Of a DNA stretch of 14,618 nt, positions 1 to 6,357 are shown piece after piece (the stretch's first letter is position 1; the number at the start of each line of letters is the position of its first letter). Origin of the DNA: CAYYJM01 sp964471755 (GTDB taxonomy: Bacteria > Planctomycetota > Planctomycetia > Gemmatales > Gemmataceae); assembly GCA_964471755.1 (NCBI GenBank), contig CAYYJM010000159.1, positions 1 through 14,618 of the forward strand, written 5' to 3'. The position numbers and the translations under genes were made by a program. The notes below the pieces were generated by a model. It searched no databases, was not told the origin of the DNA, and saw only the letters and a program-made list of their open reading frames with translations.

Positions 1-537
1 CTCAAGCCCGAACACGAAGCCCTGATGGAAGTCGTCAGCCCGGATGGTTCCGTGATCGACCACTTCGACGGTCGGCAATTGAACCCCGGTCACGCCATCG
101 AGTGCGCCTGGTTCGTTCTGCACGAAGCGAAACTGCGTGGCGACCCGCGTCTCGTGCAACTCGGCCTGACGATTCTCGACTGGATGTGGAAGCGCGGTTG
201 GGACGAGGACCACGGCGGCATCTTCTACTTCCGCGATCTGCGGGGATTGCCGGTGCAGGATTACTGGCACGACATGAAATTCTGGTGGCCGCACTGCGAG
301 GCCATCATCGCCACGCTGCTCGCCTGGAAACTGACCGGCGACGCCAAGTACGCGCGCTGGCACAAGCAGGTCCACGACTGGAGTTTCACCCACTTCCCCG
401 ACCCGGAGTTCGGCGAGTGGTACGGCTATCTGCACCGCGACGGCCGACTTTCCGTGCGCCTGAAAGGAAACCTGTGGAAAGGGCCGTACCACCTGCCCCG
501 GATGCTCTGGTACTGCTGGAAACTGCTCGACGGGTGA
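1..537 (+). CDS. N-acylglucosamine 2-epimerase (AGE) family protein, C-terminal part (5' end outside window)
   Basis: The frame is open from base 1, so the gene starts before the window; 178 residues and a TGA stop are present. The sequence matches the C-terminal half of the (alpha/alpha)6-barrel AGE family, which epimerises N-acylglucosamine to N-acylmannosamine or interconverts related free sugars (cellobiose 2-epimerase, mannose isomerase). Visible family motifs are LNPGHAIE, WWPHCEAI, a DPEFGEWYGYL stretch and KGPYHLPRML. The histidines in NPGH and PYHLPR correspond to the conserved catalytic or active-site histidines of the family. No signal peptide can be judged because the N-terminus is missing. 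It converges on the minus-strand respiratory operon and has no obvious link to it. The family is clear; the exact sugar substrate cannot be told from this fragment. Confidence 0.9.
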   Translation, partial: LKPEHEALMEVVSPDGSVIDHFDGRQLNPGHAIECAWFVLHEAKLRGDPRLVQLGLTILDWMWKRGWDEDHGGIFYFRDLRGLPVQDYWHDMKFWWPHCEAIIATLLAWKLTGDAKYARWHKQVHDWSFTHFPDPEFGEWYGYLHRDGRLSVRLKGNLWKGPYHLPRMLWYCWKLLDG

Positions 538-552
538 AGCCATTTTTCACCC
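532..552. terminator. Small hairpin between convergent genes, possible bidirectional terminator
   Basis: A perfect 7-base inverted repeat, GGGTGAA (532-538) and TTCACCC (546-552), encloses a 7-base loop that is partly T-rich. It overlaps the TGA stop of the epimerase gene and ends just before the stop codon of the minus-strand operon. Placement between two converging genes only 15 bases apart suggests shared termination. No clean U-tract follows the stem on either strand, so an efficient intrinsic terminator is not certain. Confidence 0.4.
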
Positions 553-798
553 TCACCGACGTGACAGGGCATCAACGATCGGCAGTACCTGCTGATCTTG
601 ACGGAAGAGATACGTCCGCAGCAGGGCCAGAAGATCGCCGGTCGCCTGCTGTAACGCCTGGACGTGTTCCTCGCTCACTCCCCCGGAAAGCGTGTGCAGG
701 TGGAACTCCACCTCGTTGACTTGCGCGATCAGACGCTGATGTTCCTCGAGGAGTTGATCGAACTCTTCACGCTGAAACTCCGGCATGGCTGGGTTCAT
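553..798 (-). CDS. Small helical protein, degenerate hemerythrin-like, last gene of the respiratory operon
   Basis: This gene encodes 81 residues. The ATG at 798 overlaps the TGA of the upstream chaperone gene (ATGA), and a GGAGG lies just upstream inside that gene, so the short start is preferred over longer in-frame extensions. The protein is predicted all-helical. The segments EEHQRLIAQVNEVEFHLHTL and LLRTYLFRQDQQVLPIVDAL resemble the first and third helices of hemerythrin-like domains (EHxxI... and ...HxxxEExxLFPLL), but the positions that should carry the iron-binding His and Glu hold Tyr and Gln. At 81 residues it is about half the usual domain. Its placement next to the TorD/NarJ-type chaperone suggests an accessory or assembly role for the molybdoenzyme, which is inference. 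The gene call is solid; the family assignment is tentative. Confidence 0.75.
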   Translation of the reverse strand: MNPAMPEFQREEFDQLLEEHQRLIAQVNEVEFHLHTLSGGVSEEHVQALQQATGDLLALLRTYLFRQDQQVLPIVDALSRR

Positions 799-1442
799 GG
801 TGCCTCCGGTTGTGCCGCACGCTCGGCGATCGTCCAGTCCAGATCCTGAGCCGCCGCCAGTTCCAGGATGGCCAACAGAGTGCAATAGACGCCGGGCAGT
901 CCCTTCTCCGTCGCCTGGCGACAGGCCGTGGCGGTCCAGCGGCAGACGTGGCGGACCAGAAAATCATGCCGAGCCCATGAGGCCGATTCGCTCGCAACCA
1001 GATCTCGCTCCAGCAGTTCGTCCAGATGGATCAGGAACGCCAGTTGATAGTGCAGATGGTCCGCCGGAGCCTGGTCGCGATCAGGCCCCGGCAGGGCGAA
1101 CCGGCGATAGAACAGGAGATGTTCGTGGATCACCTGCGGTGTCGGCTCGCGCTTCTGGTAGTGGCTGGCCAGTAGCGGCACCGGTGGACCCGGCATACCC
1201 ACCTCGAAGCAGGCCAGGTAGCGGCTCTCATGGTCGGCCAGCGATTCGGGCACCAGTTCGCCCTCGGGAAAATCGACAGCGAACGCCTGCGTCAACTCCT
1301 CCAGGGCATGGGCGAAATCCGGGCCGCGCATCCAGGCGTGCTGCTCGGCCGTCGGAAGGGCCAGGGCCGCCCGGAGAAAACGATAGACCGCCTGCCGTGC
1401 GAAACGAATCTCATCCACCGCAGGCGCTTGATTTGCGATCAT
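795..1442 (-). CDS. TorD/DmsD/NarJ-type molybdoenzyme assembly chaperone
   Basis: A 215-residue, largely helical cytoplasmic protein with no signal peptide, of the length usual for the TorD/NarJ superfamily. Features typical of the family include an N-terminal helical region (RQAVYRFLRAALALP), the central E-S-R-Y-L-A-C-F-E segment followed by a proline-rich stretch (GMPGPPVPLL) and HYQK, and a C-terminal helical region with HLDELLERD. Members bind the Tat signal peptide or immature apo-catalytic subunit and hold it until the molybdenum cofactor is inserted. The NarG-like gene in this operon has a Tat signal, so it is the obvious client. The start is an ATG with GGAGG five bases upstream. It lies 19 bases after the gamma subunit gene and overlaps the next gene by four bases. 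Sequence alone does not separate TorD from NarJ subtypes. Confidence 0.85.
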   Translation of the reverse strand: MIANQAPAVDEIRFARQAVYRFLRAALALPTAEQHAWMRGPDFAHALEELTQAFAVDFPEGELVPESLADHESRYLACFEVGMPGPPVPLLASHYQKREPTPQVIHEHLLFYRRFALPGPDRDQAPADHLHYQLAFLIHLDELLERDLVASESASWARHDFLVRHVCRWTATACRQATEKGLPGVYCTLLAILELAAAQDLDWTIAERAAQPEAP

Positions 1443-1461
1443 CGATTCCTCCGGTATCGAG

Positions 1462-2253
1462 TTATTCCAGCACGTACCAGATCGAGAACAGCTTCAGGCC
1501 GTCGCGATCCGCCTGTTCTCCATCCCACACGGCGAAGGCGATCGGACTGGGGGTGGCCTGGCCGGGCAGTTCCAGAGTCACGGTCCACTCGCCGTCGGCG
1601 TGGTGCGCCTGATGGCGGAAGGTCTTGCCCGACGACTCGACATGAGTCCGGCCCGATGCCGATAACTGGGACGCACCGCGGGAAGCATTCCAGTACGCGA
1701 TCCGGACTGACTGATGCTTGTCACCCATGACCAGTGCGGGGAAGTCGCCGCCGGGATAGGACTCCGGCACCATGATCGCCACGGCGTCGGCGAAGGCGTT
1801 CGTCTGGCCGGTCGGTTGCTTGTTCAGTCGGGCCGGGACGCCTTCGCGGCCTGGCCATCGAGGCGGCGCTGTGGGGGCGTTTCGGGTCGCATCCTTCCAG
1901 TTGAGGCGGAAGACCAGGTGGTCCGCTGTTCGCAGAGCCTGAACAGCGAGCGTCATCGGTAGAGCGGGCCGGACCTTCTCCGTCTGGTACACCCGCGGCG
2001 TGCGATTGAGCAGCACGTGTGTCGTCTGGGCCGTTTGCCACGGGCCGGCCTTCGGGTCGAGCAGGTCGCCCGGATCTCCCGCGAAGTTGGCCAGGCGGAC
2101 TCGCAGCTTCTCCGCGGCCACGATCGGTGCGGCCGGAGCGGCGGTCTTCCGCGGCGTCTCGTCTGGCTTCGGGGTGCGGGGTTCACCCAGCCAGACGGCA
2201 AGGACTGCCAGTCCGATGACACCGAACAGGAGTACCCCAATGGACCGATTCAT
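1462..2253 (-). CDS. Type II DMSO reductase family haem b gamma subunit (EbdC/NxrC-like), membrane-tethered
   Basis: The protein has 263 residues. The ATG at 2253 is chosen because it has a GAAGGAGA Shine-Dalgarno and places a hydrophobic segment (about residues 5-23) at the N-terminus, which would be a signal anchor or uncleaved signal. A proline/alanine-rich linker follows, then a beta-rich domain. The C-terminal half carries family marks: FADAVAIMVP (about 154-163), VMGDKHQSVRIAYWNAS (about 175-191, with Met176 a candidate axial haem ligand) and AVWDGEQADRDGLKLFSIWY near the end. In ethylbenzene dehydrogenase, selenate, chlorate and perchlorate reductases and nitrite oxidoreductase, such a subunit holds a haem b and exchanges electrons with the Fe-S beta subunit on the outer face of the membrane. 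It takes the place of NarI, which is absent. The fold class is well supported; the haem ligands are inferred. Confidence 0.83.
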   Translation of the reverse strand: MNRSIGVLLFGVIGLAVLAVWLGEPRTPKPDETPRKTAAPAAPIVAAEKLRVRLANFAGDPGDLLDPKAGPWQTAQTTHVLLNRTPRVYQTEKVRPALPMTLAVQALRTADHLVFRLNWKDATRNAPTAPPRWPGREGVPARLNKQPTGQTNAFADAVAIMVPESYPGGDFPALVMGDKHQSVRIAYWNASRGASQLSASGRTHVESSGKTFRHQAHHADGEWTVTLELPGQATPSPIAFAVWDGEQADRDGLKLFSIWYVLE

Positions 2254-2275
2254 CGCGTCTCCTTCGACCGTGACT

Positions 2276-3337
2276 TCAGCTGTCGTGATGGATGACGCCC
2301 ACTTGTAGCAGATCCTGGGTCGGTCCCTGCGGGAACGGCTGCATCGTGTGGGCATCGACGATCCGATAGCGGACCGAAGCGTCCCGGCCGATGAGCAGTT
2401 GCAGCACTTCGCTCTTCTCGCCGGCCTGGGCGCGTTCCAGTTCCCCTTGCAGGAAGAGCAGCACACGCTCGACGTCCGGGCCGAAGAGGTACTTCAGATA
2501 TCCCAGCGGGATGCGCGGATCTTGCAGGATGTTCTTGCCGTAGTTCGTCCGCTTCGGCGGATTGAACGGCGGGACGTAGTAGACGTTCGGCCCGGTGCCG
2601 CGATCGGGGAACAGGCCCAGGGCGACGCGGTACTTGAGGACGAGTTTGTGCACCGGCGATTCCGGGTCGTCCAACAGGCCGACGAAACGCAGACGTCCGG
2701 GGCACTGCTGGGCACAGGCGTTGACCTTGCCCTTCTCCAGCCGGGGATAGCAGAAGATGCACTTCTGGCTCTTGCCGAGTACCTCGTTGAAGTAGATCTT
2801 CTTGTACGGGCAGGCAGCGATGCAGTGGCGGTAGCCGCGACAGCGTTCCTGATCGATCAGGACGATGCCGTCCTCCTCGCGCTTGTAGATGGCCTTGCGC
2901 GTGCAGGCCTCGACGCAGGCGGGGTGAGTGCAGTGGTTACAGATTCGCGGCAGGTAGAAGAAGTAGTTGTCCGCGCCGTTGAGGTCGCCCTGGTCCTCGT
3001 CCCAGTTTGGGCCCCAGTTCAGTTTCGGGTCGTTCGGTTGGACCGATTTCTTGCCGCCCTCGAACAGACGCTCCTCGTAGTTGTACTCCCACGCCTTGCC
3101 GTAGTCCTCCGCCGCGGGCAGCGGCGAGGGGGTCAGCTGGCCGTTGCGGTTGAAGCCGCCACCGATCGTGTCCCAGCCGCGCGGATAACCCTTGCCGGGC
3201 CGCGTCTCGACGTTGTTCCAGTACATGTACTCCATGCCGTCGTGATCGGTCCACTGCTTCTTGCAGGCCATCGTGCAGGTCTGGCACCCCAGGCACTTGT
3301 TGAGGTCCATGACCATCGCGTACTGATGCTTCGACAT
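2276..3337 (-). CDS. NarH-like beta subunit with four Fe-S clusters
   Basis: This 353-residue electron-transfer subunit of a type II DMSO reductase family enzyme has four cysteine groups in the usual order: C15-x2-C18-x2-C21-x3-C25; C133-x2-C136-x4-C141-x3-C145; C166-x5-C172-x3-C176; and C193-x2-C196-x11-C208-x3-C212. The third group reads C-R-G-Y-R-H-C, with Tyr where E. coli NarH has Trp, consistent with a [3Fe-4S] cluster. There is no signal peptide, so it is expected to cross the membrane by hitch-hiking with the Tat-targeted alpha subunit. An earlier in-frame start is rejected because it would translate the adjacent palindromic repeat. The ATG at 3337 has a weak purine-rich site, GAAGAG, five bases upstream. 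It lies 147 bases after the alpha gene and 22 bases before the gamma gene. The subunit role is certain; nitrate as substrate is not. Confidence 0.93.
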   Translation of the reverse strand: MSKHQYAMVMDLNKCLGCQTCTMACKKQWTDHDGMEYMYWNNVETRPGKGYPRGWDTIGGGFNRNGQLTPSPLPAAEDYGKAWEYNYEERLFEGGKKSVQPNDPKLNWGPNWDEDQGDLNGADNYFFYLPRICNHCTHPACVEACTRKAIYKREEDGIVLIDQERCRGYRHCIAACPYKKIYFNEVLGKSQKCIFCYPRLEKGKVNACAQQCPGRLRFVGLLDDPESPVHKLVLKYRVALGLFPDRGTGPNVYYVPPFNPPKRTNYGKNILQDPRIPLGYLKYLFGPDVERVLLFLQGELERAQAGEKSEVLQLLIGRDASVRYRIVDAHTMQPFPQGPTQDLLQVGVIHHDS

Positions 3338-3360
3338 GGTCGCTCTTCTTTCTCCCCCCT

Positions 3361-3467
3361 CCCTCGGTACTCCGGGGGAGAGGGGCTGGGGGTGAGGGGG
3401 TGTCGGTCTGTCCGCGAAAGGCGAACACCCCCTCACCCCTGCCCCCTCTCCCCCGGAGTACCGAGGG
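3361..3467. repeat. Large palindromic repeat between the alpha and beta subunit genes
   Basis: Two 43-base arms, 3361-3403 and 3425-3467, are reverse complements at 40 of 43 positions and flank a 21-base loop. The arms contain 'ctcggtactccgggggagag' and a 'ggggtgagggggtgt' run. They fill most of the 147-base gap between the NarG-like and NarH-like genes. The sequence type looks like the dispersed intergenic hairpins I associate with Gemmata-like planctomycetes, so it is probably a non-coding repeat or MITE-like element inserted at the junction. In the mRNA it would form a very stable hairpin, which could cause partial termination or act as an RNA processing or stabilising element between the two subunit messages. 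Confidence 0.9.
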
Positions 3468-3484
3468 AGAGGGGAACCAAAATC

Positions 3485-6334
3485 TCACGCCTGATTGGGC
3501 GGCTTCCCCTGATACTTCTCGATCTCGACTTTCACGTCACGGTTGTTGCCAGTCGGTCCCCAGTAGTTGAGCTGGAAGCGAACGTGTCCGTAGTTGCCGA
3601 TCAACTGGGTCGGCTTGATCTTGATGTACGTCAGGCTCTGCCAGCCGCCCTCGGCGAAACCGAGGAACTGCTCCCAGCCGTGGTACATCGTCAGTCGGCC
3701 CGGCTTCTCGCCCGGCAGGATACAGCACAGACAGACCGTCGCGCCGATCTGGTTGAAGATTCGCACCCAGTCGCCGTCCACGATGCCGCGTTTCTTCGCG
3801 TCCTCGGGATGGAGGTAGACGATCGGAACGCCGCGCTGCAATCGCAGGACGTAGCGGTTGTCGCGCCACGTCGAGTGGATCGACCATCGGCCGTGCGGCG
3901 TGTTCCAGAACAGGGGATACTTCTTATCGTCCTCGGGCACCGGCGGCTGATAGCTGGGCAGGGCCTCTTCCAGACGCAGGAACCACTCGTGGTCGATGTA
4001 GAACTGCTGCCGACCGACGAGCGTTCGCCAGGGCCGTTTGTCCTTGACCTGGTGCCGGAACGGCGTGTAGGCGACGCCGGGTTCGACGTCACTGTTCCAG
4101 ATCTCCGGATCGGTCGCCACGAACCGTTGCGGTCGCTCCTGCAAGCTCTTGTAGGTCATGCCCTGCGTCTCGGCCGAATGCGACAGGATGAAGTCGCACG
4201 CGGCCTCGTCGGAGGCCAGTCGGCCATCGTCGGACCAGTCGTCGTACAACTTCGTGAAGTCGCGTTCCCAGTCGAGATCCTCGTCACGGAACGGCTTCAG
4301 GCCGCGCTGGCGGGCCACCTCGGCCATCTTCCTGGACAGGGCGGCGAAGATGTCCCAGTCGGTGCGGCTCTCGAACAGCGGTTCCAGCGCCTTGCCGAAC
4401 GGGTGCATGAAGCTGTGGCAGTCCGTCGAGTTGAGATCGGTCTTCTCGTAGTAGCTGGAGGCTGGCAGGACGATGTCACTGTACAGCGCGGTCGTGTCCA
4501 TGCGGTAGTTGATGTCCACGATCAGGTCGAGCTGCTTCCACAGCGAATCGAAGATGCGCTCGTTCCCCTTGGCCTGGTTGAGGTAGTTCGCACGCCAGAT
4601 GATCAGGGCCCGAGGCTTGCGCGGCGGATCCTTGAGGTTCTTCAGGTTGCCCCAGTCGTTCTTCGGCCAGAGCGGCATCCACTCGTTGACGACCGACTCG
4701 CGAATCCACTCCTCGATGGGCCGACCGCCATACGGGTGCGGATCGTGGTTGCTGGAGTGGATGTAGGTCCACAGGGTCATGTTCTGCCAGCGCTGCTTTT
4801 TGGAACCGCGCGGGAAGGCGAGTTCCTTGAAGCCATGCTCCGGCCAGACCCGTTCCTGACCGACGTAGTGATTGAATCCGCCACCGTTGATGCCGACGTT
4901 GCCCGTCAGCGCGACGAGCAGAATCAGGGCCCGGTTGGTCGAGTCGTTGTGGAACCAGTGGTTCGTCCCCGCACCGTGAATGATCATGGCCGGCCGGCGC
5001 GTGCCCAGGTCGCGGGCCATCGCCTCGATCTCGTGCGCCGGCAATCCCGTCTCGCGGGCCACACGGTCCAGTGGATACTTCTCCAGATCCTGCTTCAGCT
5101 TCTCGAAAACGGTCACCACCTCGACCGGCTTGCCGTCCGCGAGAGTGACCGTGAACGTCCCTTCCAGGGCGATCTGATACCCGTCCAGCTTGATGGACTT
5201 GCCCCGATCGCCGCCGCGCTGACGCATCCCCTGGCAACCGGGAGCGGGCACCGGCTTGCGCGTGGCTTCATCCCACAGGAAGAAGACGTCCGGGTCGCCC
5301 TTCTCGACCAGGTCCGCCTCGCGCAGGAAGCGGCCGGTATCGCTGCGGACGAGCATCGGCAGGTCGGTCTGCTCGGTGATGTAGGGACGATCGATCCAGC
5401 CGCGTTCGACCAGGATGCGCGCGATGCCCATCGCCAGCAGTGCGTCCGTTCCCGGCTGGATCGCCAGGTAGTGGTCGGCGTGAATGGCCGAGCTGTTGAA
5501 GTCGGGGCTGATGACGCACAGCTTCGTCCCGTTGTAACGAGCCTCGAAGGCAAAGTGAGCATCGGGGATGCGCGTCTGGACGACGTTGGCTCCCCACATG
5601 ATGATGTACTTCGCGTTGAACCAGTCGGCGCACTCGCACGATTCGGTCTGCACTCCCCAGGTGAGCGGCTCGCCCGGCGGCAGATCGCAGTACCAGTCGT
5701 AGAAGCTACAGAAGACGCCGCCGGTGAACTGAGCGAACCGCGCGCCGCCGGCGAAGCTCACCGGACTCATCGCCGGGATGACGGAGAAGAAAGAGTTCGT
5801 GTCCGGCCCGTGCTGGTAGATGTTGTCGAGCAGCTTCTCGGCGATGTAGGTGAGGGCCTCGTCCCAGGTGACGCGCTCCCATTCGCCGGTACCGCGATCG
5901 ACCGGCTTGCCGGCTCGCAACCCCTTGCGAATGAGTGGATACTTCAGCCGCTGGGCTCCGTAGACGTACTCGACGAAGCAGGCTCCCTTCTGACAGCCAC
6001 GCGGGTTGTAGTCGGGCAGCTCGGTGTTGATGCGCGGATAGTCGGCGGCCTGCTCCTCACGCAGCATGATGCCGTCCTTGACGTAGACCATCCACGAGCA
6101 GCTGCCGGTGCAGTTGGCCGAGTGCGTCGAGCGAACGACCTTGTCCCAGGTGAATTGCTCCCGGTAGAGCGACTCCCAGCCGCGGTAGGGGTAGCGGTCC
6201 AGCGGATCGAAATCCGTCGGCTCGTCGTGCCGCTGTTCGGGTGATTTCAATCCGGGCAGCCCCACGAGCAGTCCGAGGGTGCCGGCACCGGCCAGCGCGA
6301 GTAAACCACGCCGGGTGAGCGTCTGTCCTTCCAC
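3485..6334 (-). CDS. NarG-like molybdopterin oxidoreductase alpha subunit, Tat-exported (type II DMSO reductase family)
   Basis: The protein has 949 residues. It begins with a twin-arginine signal, T-L-T-R8-R9-G-L-L-A, and a hydrophobic stretch to about residue 30. The FS0 [4Fe-4S] ligands are H71-x3-C75-x3-C79 and C114, the His-containing form of the NarG group. Asp217 in FYDWYCDLPP aligns with the Mo-binding Asp222 of E. coli NarG. NarG-like sequence continues to the end, for example GAGTNHWFHND, YSDIVLPASSYYEK, WRTLVGRQQFY and NYWGPTGNNRD. It is much shorter than cytoplasmic NarG (about 1247 residues) and close to exported archaeal-type nitrate reductases. It probably reduces nitrate or a related oxyanion outside the membrane; nitrite oxidation or another substrate is possible. 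The start is a GTG with GGAGG eight bases upstream; the nearer ATG at 6341 is out of frame. It follows the hexahaem cytochrome gene by 23 bases. Confidence 0.92.
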   Translation of the reverse strand: MEGQTLTRRGLLALAGAGTLGLLVGLPGLKSPEQRHDEPTDFDPLDRYPYRGWESLYREQFTWDKVVRSTHSANCTGSCSWMVYVKDGIMLREEQAADYPRINTELPDYNPRGCQKGACFVEYVYGAQRLKYPLIRKGLRAGKPVDRGTGEWERVTWDEALTYIAEKLLDNIYQHGPDTNSFFSVIPAMSPVSFAGGARFAQFTGGVFCSFYDWYCDLPPGEPLTWGVQTESCECADWFNAKYIIMWGANVVQTRIPDAHFAFEARYNGTKLCVISPDFNSSAIHADHYLAIQPGTDALLAMGIARILVERGWIDRPYITEQTDLPMLVRSDTGRFLREADLVEKGDPDVFFLWDEATRKPVPAPGCQGMRQRGGDRGKSIKLDGYQIALEGTFTVTLADGKPVEVVTVFEKLKQDLEKYPLDRVARETGLPAHEIEAMARDLGTRRPAMIIHGAGTNHWFHNDSTNRALILLVALTGNVGINGGGFNHYVGQERVWPEHGFKELAFPRGSKKQRWQNMTLWTYIHSSNHDPHPYGGRPIEEWIRESVVNEWMPLWPKNDWGNLKNLKDPPRKPRALIIWRANYLNQAKGNERIFDSLWKQLDLIVDINYRMDTTALYSDIVLPASSYYEKTDLNSTDCHSFMHPFGKALEPLFESRTDWDIFAALSRKMAEVARQRGLKPFRDEDLDWERDFTKLYDDWSDDGRLASDEAACDFILSHSAETQGMTYKSLQERPQRFVATDPEIWNSDVEPGVAYTPFRHQVKDKRPWRTLVGRQQFYIDHEWFLRLEEALPSYQPPVPEDDKKYPLFWNTPHGRWSIHSTWRDNRYVLRLQRGVPIVYLHPEDAKKRGIVDGDWVRIFNQIGATVCLCCILPGEKPGRLTMYHGWEQFLGFAEGGWQSLTYIKIKPTQLIGNYGHVRFQLNYWGPTGNNRDVKVEIEKYQGKPPNQA

Positions 6335-6342
6335 GGTCCATA

Positions 6343-6347
6343 CCTCC
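6343..6347 (-). promoter_or_regulatory. Ribosome binding site fixing a GTG start for the NarG-like gene
   Basis: GGAGG on the minus strand is followed by eight bases and then GTG (6334-6332), which opens the frame leading into the Tat signal. An ATG at 6341-6339 lies one base from this site and is out of frame, so it cannot start the protein. Confidence 0.75.
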
Positions 6348-6357
6348 GCGCGGCAGA

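Noticed and set aside
1462..2466. A longer start for the gamma subunit (334 codons)
   Set aside because: The extension would overlap the end of the NarH-like gene in another frame and lacks homology; the ATG at 2253 has a strong ribosome site and begins the membrane anchor.
2276..3436. A longer start for the NarH-like gene
   Set aside because: The extra residues are translation of the palindromic repeat; the ATG at 3337 directly precedes the conserved first cysteine group.
3361..3467. A CRISPR array or transposon end
   Set aside because: There is only one pair of inverted arms, with no regularly spaced direct repeats, no cas gene and no transposase.
2348..6244. A 1298-codon open frame on the plus strand, antisense to the NarG- and NarH-like genes
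   Set aside because: It runs straight through the inter-gene hairpin and both real subunit genes and has no recognisable domain. Its composition (Val, Leu, Arg, Asp rich) is what strong GC bias at codon positions of the minus-strand genes produces.
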